Origin: an uncultured Sandaracinus sp.
GTDB lineage: Bacteria > Myxococcota_A > Polyangia > Polyangiales > Sandaracinaceae
Reading direction: 5' to 3'
DNA length: 60,061 nucleotides
Assembly (NCBI GenBank): GCA_903828805.1
Contig: CAIKNO010000651.1
Coordinates: 1 to 60,061 of the forward strand
In this document: positions 24,255 to 32,488 of the stretch, one piece after another
Position numbering within the stretch: the first letter of the stretch is position 1
How the letters are laid out: every line of letters begins with the position of its first letter
Translations under genes and position numbers: made by a program
The notes under the pieces: model-generated
Told to the model about the DNA's origin: nothing
What the model saw: only the letters and a program-made list of their open reading frames with translations
The model's database searches: none

Positions 24255-25639
24255 AGGTTCCCCAGCCGCGCCGAGGCGCTGAACGCCCCATCGAGGCGCG
24301 CGCCCACCCGGACGCTCGCGGAGGTCCACGACCACGCGGTGCCGGGCGGCCCGGACGTGGGTCCGACCGAGAGCGTGCGCGAGGTTGGATCCCAGCACAC
24401 GGGGCCGAGGCGCGCGTGGCGCGTGAAGCTCAGCGGCGCGGAGCGCGCCATGACGGCCCCCCCGCTCACGAGCTCGACGAAGACGCCGGTCCCGTCGTTC
24501 CGGATGCGCACACCATCGGCTGCGGCGACCGAGACCAGCCAGAACTCGTCGCCCGCCACGAGGTCGGCGGTCGCGAACACGGGAGAGACCTCCGTGAAGC
24601 CCGCGCTCGCGGTGAAGAAGCGCGCGTCCAGATCGGAGGCCGTGAGGAGGAGGCGATCCTGCTCCCGCGTTGCGGTCGAGGAACCGCTGCGGATGGCGCT
24701 CGTCGGGAAGCGCCCGTCCTCGAGCTGGTGAAGATCGAGCACCAGAGAAATGGGGCCCGGCAGCCCACCCGGAATCGTCGTGTCGACCGGGTAGTACACG
24801 CCGGCGGCCGTCGGCGTTCCGGTGGCCGATGGCCGGATCCACGCGGACGTCGCGGTGAGGGCCCAGGCCGGGCGCATCAGGTTTCCATAGGCGTAGTTGG
24901 CGTTCCACGGGCTCATCGTGGGGCTGCGCCCCCACGCCGAGAGCGTGCGGGCCACGCTCGACGTGCCGGTGTCCTGCCCCGGGGGATAGCCAATGCCCGA
25001 GACACGCTGCGCCGACGCGGTGCCGTCGGGGCCGGGCTCGCGCGTCCCTGCGATCATGCACGATGCAGATCCCGGCTGGCCCCATCGCGAGGTGCCCACC
25101 TCTCGGGAATCACGGATGAAGTTCGTGGCCTGGCCCTCGATCAGCAGGAGCGGCCCCGCCCCATCGCCGCGGTCCTCGAGACGTCGCTGATCCACGGCGG
25201 CCCAAGCCACGAACGCGCGAGCATCGGAAGGCGCTCCCGTCAGATACGACCCCTCGCTTCGCCGGGCGAACGTCCCCGCGGTCGACAGGTCGACCGTCCA
25301 TGGCCGACCCGCATCGGTGCCGGCGTCGAACGTGCCTGCATCGGTGCCGGCGTCGAACGTGCCCGCATCGGTGCCGGCGTCGAACGTGCCCGCGTCGAAC
25401 GTGCCCGCATCGGTGCCGGCGTCGAATGTGCCCGCGTCGAACCCGGGCCCCCCATCGTCACTCCCGGCATCCGGGGCACCGGCGTCGCGCGTGCCGGAGT
25501 CCACGCTCCCCGCGTCGCGCCGACCGCCGTCGACTTGACCCGCATCGACCGATTCGTCGATCAAGCCTGCCCGGTCGAGGCTGCATCCCCACAGCGTCGC
25601 GCACACGCATCCCACCCACGCCCAGGCCCGACGATCCAT
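24239..25639 (-). CDS. Lipoprotein with Asp-Ala-Gly repeat linker
   Basis: 466 residues. The N-terminus MDRRAWAWVGCVCATLWGCS is a lipoprotein signal with probable lipidated Cys19. Residues about 31-111 are a tandem-repeat linker of TFDAG and TFDAGTDAG units. The remaining 350 residues look like a secreted beta-rich domain: TNFIRDSREVGTSRWGQPG and later SLVLDLHQLEDGRF and GDEFWLVSV. The pattern resembles carbohydrate-binding or concanavalin-like folds, but I cannot name a family. Such linkers are frequent in myxobacterial surface lipoproteins. Possibly displayed on the cell surface; link to the polysaccharide is by position only. Confidence 0.7.
   Translation of the reverse strand: MDRRAWAWVGCVCATLWGCSLDRAGLIDESVDAGQVDGGRRDAGSVDSGTRDAGAPDAGSDDGGPGFDAGTFDAGTDAGTFDAGTFDAGTDAGTFDAGTDAGTFDAGTDAGRPWTVDLSTAGTFARRSEGSYLTGAPSDARAFVAWAAVDQRRLEDRGDGAGPLLLIEGQATNFIRDSREVGTSRWGQPGSASCMIAGTREPGPDGTASAQRVSGIGYPPGQDTGTSSVARTLSAWGRSPTMSPWNANYAYGNLMRPAWALTATSAWIRPSATGTPTAAGVYYPVDTTIPGGLPGPISLVLDLHQLEDGRFPTSAIRSGSSTATREQDRLLLTASDLDARFFTASAGFTEVSPVFATADLVAGDEFWLVSVAAADGVRIRNDGTGVFVELVSGGAVMARSAPLSFTRHARLGPVCWDPTSRTLSVGPTSGPPGTAWSWTSASVRVGARLDGAFSASARLGNLYDCR
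25307..25441. repeat. In-frame tandem repeat (27- and 15-base units)
   Basis: Near-identical 27-base units (encoding TFDAGTDAG) alternate with 15-base units (TFDAG) in the order 27-27-27-15-27-15 on the plus strand. All units are multiples of three, so expansion or loss would change linker length without breaking the frame. Confidence 0.85.
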
Positions 25640-25831
25640 CCGAGCATCATCGCCGACCGGGCCGGGGCGTCAACGCCCAAGCGCACGCTGCGTCTCGAGG
25701 GCACCGCGATGAACGCTCCGGCGTTCGTCGGCAACCGTGGGGCGCGGGCCGCGCAGGCCGCCCCGGCTACCACCCTCGGGCAGTTCGTTGTAGGACTCGC
25801 ACCGGTTTTTCCCACCCCGTCTCGGAGCGCC

Positions 25832-26872
25832 ATGCCCGCAGGAAAGCTCGATCTGAAGTCCGTGCTGATCACCGGTGGAACGGGATCGTTCGGCAAGGCG
25901 TTCGTCCGCTCGGCCCTCGGCCGCGGGTTCGAGCGCGTCGTCGTGTTCTCCCGGGATGAGCTGAAGCAGTACGAGATGGCGCAGATGCCTGAATTCCAGG
26001 ATCCGCGGGTGCGCTTCTTCATCGGCGACGTGCGGGACAAGGAGCGACTGCTTCGGGCCCTCGAGGACATCGACGTCGTCGTCCACGCCGCCGCGCTCAA
26101 GCAGGTGCCCGCGGCCGAGTACAACCCGTTCGAGGCGATCAAGACGAACGTCATCGGTGCGCAGAACGTCATCGAAGGATGCATCGATCGGGGCGTGCGT
26201 CGGGTCGTGGCGCTGAGCACCGACAAGGCGGCCGCGCCGATCAATCTCTACGGCGCGACCAAGCTCTGCTCCGACAAGCTCTTCGTCGCGGCGAACAACA
26301 TGCGGGGTCGGCGTGACCTGCGGATCAGCGTCGTGCGCTACGGCAACGTGATGGGGAGCCGCGGCAGCGTGATCCCGTTCTTCATGAAGCAGGCGGCGTC
26401 CGGCGTGCTGCCGATCACGGACCCGCGGATGACGCGCTTCAACATCACGCTCGAAGAGGGCGTCGCGCTCGTCGACCGCGCGCTCGCCGAGATGTGGGGC
26501 GGCGAGATCTTCGTGCCCAAGATCCCGAGCTATCGGATCACGGACGTCGCCGAGGCGGTCGGACCTCGCTGCGAGCAACGCATCGTCGGCATCCGCCCGG
26601 GCGAGAAGCTCCACGAGGAGATGATCACCGAGACCGACGCGCTCCAGACGCTCGCGTTCGGCGACCACTTCGTCATCCTTCCCGGGACCGCCGAGTGGAG
26701 CGCGCTCGAGTACGCGCAGGCGCGGCGCGGCACCATGTGCGACGCGGGGTTCCGGTATTCGAGCGGGACCAACGACGAGTGGCTCTCCGTCGCGGAGATC
26801 CGCCGGTTGATCCATGCCCACGTCGACCCGGCGTTCCGCTTCGACGACGCGCGCGAGGGAGGCGCCGCGTGA
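25832..26872 (+). CDS. pseB: UDP-GlcNAc 4,6-dehydratase (inverting), first enzyme of pseudaminic acid synthesis
   Basis: 346 residues from the ATG at 25832; in-frame codons upstream to 25708 do not look conserved. SDR enzyme of the PseB/FlaA1 type: ITGGTGSFGKAFV near residue 12, VVFSRDELKQYEMAQ, HAAALKQVPAAEYNPFEAIKTN, STDKAAAPINLYGATK with Tyr140 and Lys144, and RPGEKLHEEMI. It converts UDP-GlcNAc to the 4-keto-6-deoxy-L-arabino sugar. Overlaps pseC by GTGA. Lies 11.4 kb from the rest of the pse genes. Confidence 0.92.
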   Translation: MPAGKLDLKSVLITGGTGSFGKAFVRSALGRGFERVVVFSRDELKQYEMAQMPEFQDPRVRFFIGDVRDKERLLRALEDIDVVVHAAALKQVPAAEYNPFEAIKTNVIGAQNVIEGCIDRGVRRVVALSTDKAAAPINLYGATKLCSDKLFVAANNMRGRRDLRISVVRYGNVMGSRGSVIPFFMKQAASGVLPITDPRMTRFNITLEEGVALVDRALAEMWGGEIFVPKIPSYRITDVAEAVGPRCEQRIVGIRPGEKLHEEMITETDALQTLAFGDHFVILPGTAEWSALEYAQARRGTMCDAGFRYSSGTNDEWLSVAEIRRLIHAHVDPAFRFDDAREGGAA

Positions 26873-28104
26873 GCGCGCGTCCCCCGATCCCGTACGGCCG
26901 GCAGTCGCTCGACGAGCGCGACCTCGAGGCGGTCACCAAGTGCCTGCAGGGGGACTGGCTGACGCAGGGCCCGACGGTCGAGGCCTTCGAGAAGGGCCTC
27001 TGCGAGCACACGGGCGCGAAGTACGCGGTGGCGGTGAGCAACGGCACCGCCGCGCTGCACCTCGCGTACCTGGCGATGGGGGTGACGTGTGGAGACGTCG
27101 GCGTGACCGCCGCGGTGACCTTCGTCGCGACGGCGAACGGGCTGCGCTACGCGGGCGCGGACGTGGGCTTCGCAGACATCGATCCGCGCACCGGCCTCGT
27201 GACCGGGGAGACCCTCCAGGCGGCCATCGATGCGCTCGGCTCGCTCGGTCGCTCCCCGAAGGTCCTCGCACCGGTCGACCTGACGGGACAGCCCTTCGAT
27301 CGCGCCGCGGTGCGGTCGGTCGCGGACCGTGCCGGGGCGATGATCCTCGAGGACGCAGCGCATTCGCTCGGCGGTGAGTACGAGGTCGATGGCGTTCGAC
27401 ACCGCGTCGGTTCGTGCGCGCATGCCGAGGCCGCGATCCTCAGCTTCCATCCCGTCAAGCACATCACGACCGGTGAGGGGGGCGCCATCTTGACGAACGA
27501 CGCGACCCTGCGCAGGCGGCTGCTCGAGCTTCGCTCCCACGGCATCCACCGGGAGGTCTCGCGCTTCAGCCGACCGGAGTCGGACCCGTGGGTGGGCCCC
27601 TGGTACTACGAGCAGACCGACCTCGGGTTCAACTACCGCATCACCGACATGCAGTGTGCGCTCGGTCTGACCCAGCTCGACAAGCTCCCGCGCTTCGTGG
27701 AGCGTCGGCGCGCGCTCGCCGTTCGGTACGGTGAGGCCCTCGCCGCGGCCGGCCTCCTCGACAGGCTGGTCCCGCTCGAGGTCGCCCCGGGCATCGGGCA
27801 CGCGTACCACCTCTACGTCGTTCAGCTGCGTGGCCGGCCGGGTGAATCTCTCGCGTCGCTCGCGCAGCGCCGCAAGGATCTCTTCGTCGCGTTGCGCGCC
27901 GAGGGGCTCTACTGCCAGGTGCACTACGTGCCGGTGCCGTGGCAGCCCTACTACCGCGAGCATCCACCGCTCGTGGGCGCGGACCTGCCGGGGGCCGCGG
28001 CCTACTACGCCGCGAGCATCAGCCTCCCCATGTTCCCCGACCTGAACGACGCCGACGTCGACCGTGTGGTCGCATCGCTCGGCCTCGCGCTCGGCACCGC
28101 ATGA
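26869..28104 (+). CDS. pseC: UDP-4-keto-6-deoxy-sugar aminotransferase
   Basis: 411 residues, GTG start. DegT/DnrJ/EryC1 aminotransferase: PYGRQSLDERDLEAV and LQGDWLTQGPTVEAFE are typical of PseC, then VSNGTAALHLAYLAMG, EDAAHSLGGEY and SFHPVKHITTGEGG with the PLP lysine at 197. It aminates C4 of the PseB product; PseH then acetylates it. Together with pseF, G, I and H this makes a full set for CMP-pseudaminic acid. Confidence 0.92.
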   Translation: MSARPPIPYGRQSLDERDLEAVTKCLQGDWLTQGPTVEAFEKGLCEHTGAKYAVAVSNGTAALHLAYLAMGVTCGDVGVTAAVTFVATANGLRYAGADVGFADIDPRTGLVTGETLQAAIDALGSLGRSPKVLAPVDLTGQPFDRAAVRSVADRAGAMILEDAAHSLGGEYEVDGVRHRVGSCAHAEAAILSFHPVKHITTGEGGAILTNDATLRRRLLELRSHGIHREVSRFSRPESDPWVGPWYYEQTDLGFNYRITDMQCALGLTQLDKLPRFVERRRALAVRYGEALAAAGLLDRLVPLEVAPGIGHAYHLYVVQLRGRPGESLASLAQRRKDLFVALRAEGLYCQVHYVPVPWQPYYREHPPLVGADLPGAAAYYAASISLPMFPDLNDADVDRVVASLGLALGTA

Positions 28105-28136
28105 ACGCGATGGTCGACGCGGTGAGGGTCTGATCG

Positions 28137-29993
28137 ATGTGCGGTCTCGTCGTGGTCGTCGCCGCCGCCGGGCGCTTCGACGCGGAGTCCTTCGGGGGCG
28201 CCGTCACGTCCCTGTCGCATCGGGGACCGGACGGCGGCGGGATGCTGCGCGTCGGTCGCTGCGAGCACCTCGAGGCGTGGCTTGGCCATCGGCGCCTCTC
28301 GATCGTCGACCTGAGCACGGCCGGGCAGCAACCGATGGTGCGTCCGGGGCGCGGGGCCATCGTCTTCAACGGCGAGGTGTTCGACCACGTCGCGCAGCGT
28401 CGACGACTGGCCGACCGCTGGGACTTCACGTCCCGCTCGGACACCGAGGTGCTGCTCGCCGGGCTCCTCGAAGAGGGCCCCGACTTCCTCCGCTCGGCGA
28501 ACGCGATGATGGCCGCGGTCAGCTGGGACGAGCGGACGAACGAGCTGACCGTCGCCCGGGACCGGCTCGGCAAGAAACCGCTCTTCGTCTACTCCGCGCA
28601 CGGCGTGCTCGCCTTCGCGTCCGAGCTCAAGGCGTTTCGCGCGCTCGGCCTGCCGCTGACTCCGGACCCGACCTCGCTCGCCTACTACCGCTGGCTGAAC
28701 CACGTGCCCGGCCCGCGGACGAGCTACCTCGAGTGCACGAAGTTCCCTGCCGGCTCGTGGGCGCGCATCGACCTCTCCGCGCGGACTCCTGCGCTCGGCG
28801 TCCCCCGCCTGTTCTGGGATCCCTTCGCGGCGATGGGCAGGCACGGTCCGGCACGAATGGAGGACGCCGTCGAACAACTCGGCGCGCTGCTCGACGACGC
28901 GACGCAGAGGCGCCTGGAGGCGGACGCGCCGGTCGGTGTGTTCCTGTCCGGCGGCATCGACTCCGCCCTCGTCGCCGCGAGCGCGGCGCGCCAGCAGACG
29001 AGTCCGCTGACGACCTTCGTCGTGCAGGCCGACGACCCGGAGCTCGACGAATCCCGCCAAGCCGCCGAGACCGCCGCGCGGCTCGGCCTGTCCCACCGGA
29101 CACTCCTGCTGCCTCGGGACGCGCACGGGGCCCAGCTCGAGCGCGTGCCTTTTCATTTCGACGATCTGTGCGCGCCCCTCTCCCAGCTCGCGCTCATGGC
29201 GCTCTCGGAGGCGGCGCGCGCGCACGTGAAGGTCGTCCTCACGGGCGACGGGGGGGACGAGGTCTTTCTCGGCTACCCGTGGTTCGGCCACTCCCGGCGC
29301 CTCTGGGCACTCGCGGCCCCCACCCGCGCCTTCCCGCAACTCCGATCCTTTGCCGACTCCATGCTCGACACCGGCGCGGGACGGTTGACGTTCGGCGCCG
29401 CGGCGCGCGCGCTTCGCCTGCAAAACGCATCCCTCGACGGCAAGCTCGCGGTCGCCCGCCGGGCCCTGGGCGCGGGTCACGCGAGCGAGATCCACGAGGA
29501 ATTTCTGGCGATCACGCCCCGTCATCAGCTGTCGCAGGACGATCGAGCACGGCTGGGTGACGAGTCGCTCCTCGACCGCGCACGCACGTGGTACCCGGGA
29601 TATTCCTGGGATGCCCTGAACGACCGGAGCGTCCCCGAGGCGCTCGCCGCCCTCGATCTCGTGCTCGACATGCGCGACCACATCCTCGTGAAGGTCGACC
29701 GCGCGACGATGGCCCACGGCCTCGAGGCCCGCAGTCCATTGCTCGATCACCGCATCGTCGAGTTCGGGTTCTCACTCCCCCTCGACCTGAAGCTGCGAGG
29801 AGGCCAGACGAAGCGGATCCTTCGTCACCTCTGCGCTTCTCGGGTCGGCGCGGCGGTCGCGTCGCGACGCAAGCAGGGGTTCGGGATCCCGCTTCCCGCC
29901 CAGGTCGCGGCGCCGGGCGGCTCGGCGATGGTGCGCTGGAACCGGCACGTCGAGCAGGCGTGGCGCACGACGTGGCTCGGCCACGAGGACTGA
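28137..29993 (+). CDS. asnB: AsnB-type glutamine-dependent amidotransferase
   Basis: 618 residues. N-terminal glutaminase domain with Cys2 (MCGLVVVV), SHRGPDGGG and IVFNGEVFDH; C-terminal synthetase domain with the PP-loop VFLSGGIDSALVA, LTGDGGDEVFLGYPWF and MRDHILVKVDRATMAHGLE. Members make asparagine or, in polysaccharide loci, amidate uronic acids or amino sugars. Position directly before the flippase gene favours the glycan role. A second paralogue is at 36553-38511. Confidence 0.83.
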   Translation: MCGLVVVVAAAGRFDAESFGGAVTSLSHRGPDGGGMLRVGRCEHLEAWLGHRRLSIVDLSTAGQQPMVRPGRGAIVFNGEVFDHVAQRRRLADRWDFTSRSDTEVLLAGLLEEGPDFLRSANAMMAAVSWDERTNELTVARDRLGKKPLFVYSAHGVLAFASELKAFRALGLPLTPDPTSLAYYRWLNHVPGPRTSYLECTKFPAGSWARIDLSARTPALGVPRLFWDPFAAMGRHGPARMEDAVEQLGALLDDATQRRLEADAPVGVFLSGGIDSALVAASAARQQTSPLTTFVVQADDPELDESRQAAETAARLGLSHRTLLLPRDAHGAQLERVPFHFDDLCAPLSQLALMALSEAARAHVKVVLTGDGGDEVFLGYPWFGHSRRLWALAAPTRAFPQLRSFADSMLDTGAGRLTFGAAARALRLQNASLDGKLAVARRALGAGHASEIHEEFLAITPRHQLSQDDRARLGDESLLDRARTWYPGYSWDALNDRSVPEALAALDLVLDMRDHILVKVDRATMAHGLEARSPLLDHRIVEFGFSLPLDLKLRGGQTKRILRHLCASRVGAAVASRRKQGFGIPLPAQVAAPGGSAMVRWNRHVEQAWRTTWLGHED

Positions 29994-31297
29994 GCGCGCC
30001 GTTGAACGCCGCGCCGCACGTCGTGTTCGCCCGCGCACGACAGCTCCGTGCCCGCCTGGCCGACCCTCGGAGCCGGGCCGCGTTCATCTACCTGGGCGCC
30101 ACGGTGCTCGCCCGAGCGGGCTCCATCTTCCTCATCCCCCTCTACACCCGCGCCCTCGACCTCGACGAGTACGGCCTGCTCGCGCTCGCCCAGACCATCG
30201 TCGGCTTCCTCGCCACGCCCCTCTCGCTCGGCCTCAACTCCAGCGTCGTGCGGCAGTTCTACGCGAGCGCGAGCACCGAGGAGTCCACGTTCCGCGCGGG
30301 GAGTTCCGCCCGCTGGATGATCGCATCGACCGCCGTCGTGTCCGCGATGCTGGTCGCGGCGGGCGTGTGGCTGCCGCTCGACGCGCCGCTCGGGCTGCCC
30401 GGTTCCGGGCGTCTCCTCGTGGTCGCCGCCGCGGGAACGGCCCTCGCCACGCTCCCGGTCGTCTATCACCGCGCCTCTCAGCAACCGCTCCGCGCCGCCG
30501 CGTTCCAGCTCGGCGAATTCTGCGCGAGCCTGGGCGCGGGGCTCGGGTTGGTGCTCGGACTCGGGCGCGGGCTGCGCGGCGCCGTCGAAGCGCTCGCCGT
30601 GTCGGGGGCGCTCATGGGCACGGTCGCCGTCGTGTTCGTCTTCGCTCGCCTTCCCGGCCGATTCGACCCGGCCGTGTTGCGCTCGTCGCTTCGCTTCTCT
30701 TTGCCGCTCGTGCCGCACGGGGCCGCGAACCAGGTCCAGCAGATGAGCGACCGTTGGGTCCTGCGCTGGAACGGACTCGAGAGCGCGCTGGGGTCCTACG
30801 CGCTCGCAGGCCAGGTCGCCATCCCGGTGTCCATGACGATCGGCGCGTGGAACGAGGCCGTCACGCCCTCGATGGGCGAGGTCTACCGCCAGGGCGGCAC
30901 GGACGGGCTCATCGCCGCGCTCCCCCGGTTTCTCCGGACCTATCTCGGGATGGCTGCGCTGCCTGCGGTGGCGGTCATCGCGGCCCTCCCCGTGTTCTGG
31001 ATGATCCTCGGGGACCGGTTCACGTCCTCGCTCTTCCTCGTGCCCGTGCTGTGCGTGATCATGGCGCTCGAGTGCGCGTACTACCCGCTCTCCAACGTTC
31101 TGTTCTTCGCGGATCGACCGAGTTCCATCGTGCGCGTGTCGGTGGGATCAGGGATCCTCAACGTCTTGCTGAACGTCGCCCTCATCCCCGTGCTGGGCGT
31201 CTGGGGGGCGTTCGTGTCCCGCTTGCTGTCGATGGGCGCGCGGACCGTCGCGGTCGGCATGGCGGTCCGCACCCTCGCCCGCGAGGAACGTGGATGA
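29972..31297 (+). CDS. wzx: Polysaccharide flippase (Wzx-like)
   Basis: About 441 residues if started at the GTG at 29972, which overlaps asnB by 22 bases; TTG at 30002 or GTG at 30023 are alternatives. Multi-pass membrane protein with 12-14 hydrophobic segments. Its start RAAFIYLGATVLARAGSIFL followed by IPLYTRALDLDEYGLLALA is the hallmark of Wzx/MOP flippases. LVPHGAANQVQQMSDRWVL in the middle is also typical. It should move the lipid-linked repeat unit across the inner membrane for polymerisation. Confidence 0.82.
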   Translation: MARPRGLSAPLNAAPHVVFARARQLRARLADPRSRAAFIYLGATVLARAGSIFLIPLYTRALDLDEYGLLALAQTIVGFLATPLSLGLNSSVVRQFYASASTEESTFRAGSSARWMIASTAVVSAMLVAAGVWLPLDAPLGLPGSGRLLVVAAAGTALATLPVVYHRASQQPLRAAAFQLGEFCASLGAGLGLVLGLGRGLRGAVEALAVSGALMGTVAVVFVFARLPGRFDPAVLRSSLRFSLPLVPHGAANQVQQMSDRWVLRWNGLESALGSYALAGQVAIPVSMTIGAWNEAVTPSMGEVYRQGGTDGLIAALPRFLRTYLGMAALPAVAVIAALPVFWMILGDRFTSSLFLVPVLCVIMALECAYYPLSNVLFFADRPSSIVRVSVGSGILNVLLNVALIPVLGVWGAFVSRLLSMGARTVAVGMAVRTLAREERG

Positions 31298-31361
31298 GCC
31301 ATTGTCCCCGCACGCCGGCAGCGTCACGCATGTCCTGTCCGGCCAAGGAGTCCCGGTCGCG

Positions 31362-32408
31362 ATGAGGGTGCTATTCCTGACGACGAACCCCGCCTCGACG
31401 GTCGCGAGCACACGCTACCGGATCTCGCAGTACTTGCCGGCGCTGTCGGCTGCGGGTCACGAGGCCGAGGTCTCCACGTTCTACCCGGACGGCCCCCGCA
31501 CGTCGTCGCGCGCGGCGCGCTTCGCCGCGGGCCTGCGCACGCGGGCGCTCGACGCCGCGCGGGCGGGTTCGTTCGATGTCGTCTTCATCCACCGCGAGGT
31601 GTTGCCCTTCGCGTGGAACCACGTCGTGAACGTCCTGCCCCGCCGCGTCCCGGTGGTGTTCGACTTCGACGACGCGGTCTTCCTCGCGGGCTCCGGGGAC
31701 CGACGCCCCTCGCTGCCGCGGTCGACCCGAAGGCTCGTCGAGCGGGCGGACTGGGTGCTGGCCGGCAACGAGTTCCTCGCGAGCTACGCGCGCCGAAGCC
31801 ACGCCCGCGTCGAGATCTTGCCGACCGTGGTCGACACCGAGATCTACCGGCCGGCGCCGCGGGCACACGAGGTCCCGCTCGTGGGGTGGATCGGCTCGCC
31901 GACGACGTCGCCCTACGTCCAGTCGATCCTCCCGATGCTCGACGAGCTCGGCCGCACGCACCGCTTCCGGCTTCGCATCGTCGGCGGCGCCACGCCGCCC
32001 TCGATGTCGCACGTGGAAGTGGAGTCTCCGCGCTGGAGCGCCGAGACCGAGGCCGCGATGTTCTCGGACCTCGACGTCGGGATCTACCCGCTTCCGAACG
32101 ACATCTGGGTGCTCGGCAAGTGTGGCTTCAAGGCCATCCAGTACATGGCGTCAGGCGTCTCGTGCGTCGTCAGCCCCTTCGGCCCCGTGCGGGAGATCGT
32201 GCGCGATGGGGTCGACGGTCTCTGGGCCGAGCGGCCCGAGGAATTCGTTCGCGCCGTCGGACGCTTGCTGGAGGACCCTGCGCTCCGGGCGCGCATGGGG
32301 CGCGAAGGCCGGACGCGCGCCATCGCCGAGTACTCGCTCGCCCGCACCGCGCCCGCGTTCATTGCGTCCCTCGAACGGGCCGTCGAGCTCGCAGCGCGAC
32401 GTGCCTAG
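31362..32408 (+). CDS. Family 4-type glycosyltransferase
   Basis: 348 residues from the ATG at 31362, preceded by AAGGAG 11 bases upstream; an earlier in-frame start at 31290 is less likely. LTTNPASTVASTRYRISQYL, VVFDFDDAVFLAGSG, VPLVGWIGSPTTSPY and LGKCGFKAIQYMASGVSCVV. Close in design to the protein at 21760-22872. The final Glu-rich helix and DGVDGLWAERPEE fit GT4 C-termini. Probably acts on the same repeat unit. Confidence 0.8.
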   Translation: MRVLFLTTNPASTVASTRYRISQYLPALSAAGHEAEVSTFYPDGPRTSSRAARFAAGLRTRALDAARAGSFDVVFIHREVLPFAWNHVVNVLPRRVPVVFDFDDAVFLAGSGDRRPSLPRSTRRLVERADWVLAGNEFLASYARRSHARVEILPTVVDTEIYRPAPRAHEVPLVGWIGSPTTSPYVQSILPMLDELGRTHRFRLRIVGGATPPSMSHVEVESPRWSAETEAAMFSDLDVGIYPLPNDIWVLGKCGFKAIQYMASGVSCVVSPFGPVREIVRDGVDGLWAERPEEFVRAVGRLLEDPALRARMGREGRTRAIAEYSLARTAPAFIASLERAVELAARRA

Positions 32409-32433
32409 CGGCGACGGGGTGTGGCCGTCGTCG
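32409..32433. terminator. Hairpin just after the glycosyltransferase stop
   Basis: CGGCGACGG (32409-32417) and CCGTCGTCG (32425-32433) form a 9-bp stem with one G-U around a 7-base loop, starting right after the TAG. It sits between convergent genes; no T-run, so only a probable terminator. Confidence 0.4.
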
Positions 32434-32488
32434 CGCGCAGGTGAGCGCCCGTCCATCGTCCGCGCGAACGCGTTTCCGCCCACGTCAC

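Noticed and set aside
25307-25441. CRISPR-like array
   Set aside because: Repeats are directly adjacent, are multiples of three and encode a Asp-Ala-Gly linker; there are no unique spacers and no cas genes.
22778-26872. Plus-strand open frame of 1364 codons
   Set aside because: Only its last part, from 25832, is a real gene (pseB). The rest is out of frame with the glycosyltransferase at 23013 and antisense to the lipoprotein at 24239.
28101-28133. Ten-codon frame overlapping the pseC stop
   Set aside because: Too short and with no support beyond a chance ATGA overlap before asnB.
28005-29750. Minus-strand open frame of 581 codons
   Set aside because: Antisense to the AsnB-type gene at 28137-29993, with Arg/Glu-rich composition and no domain pattern.
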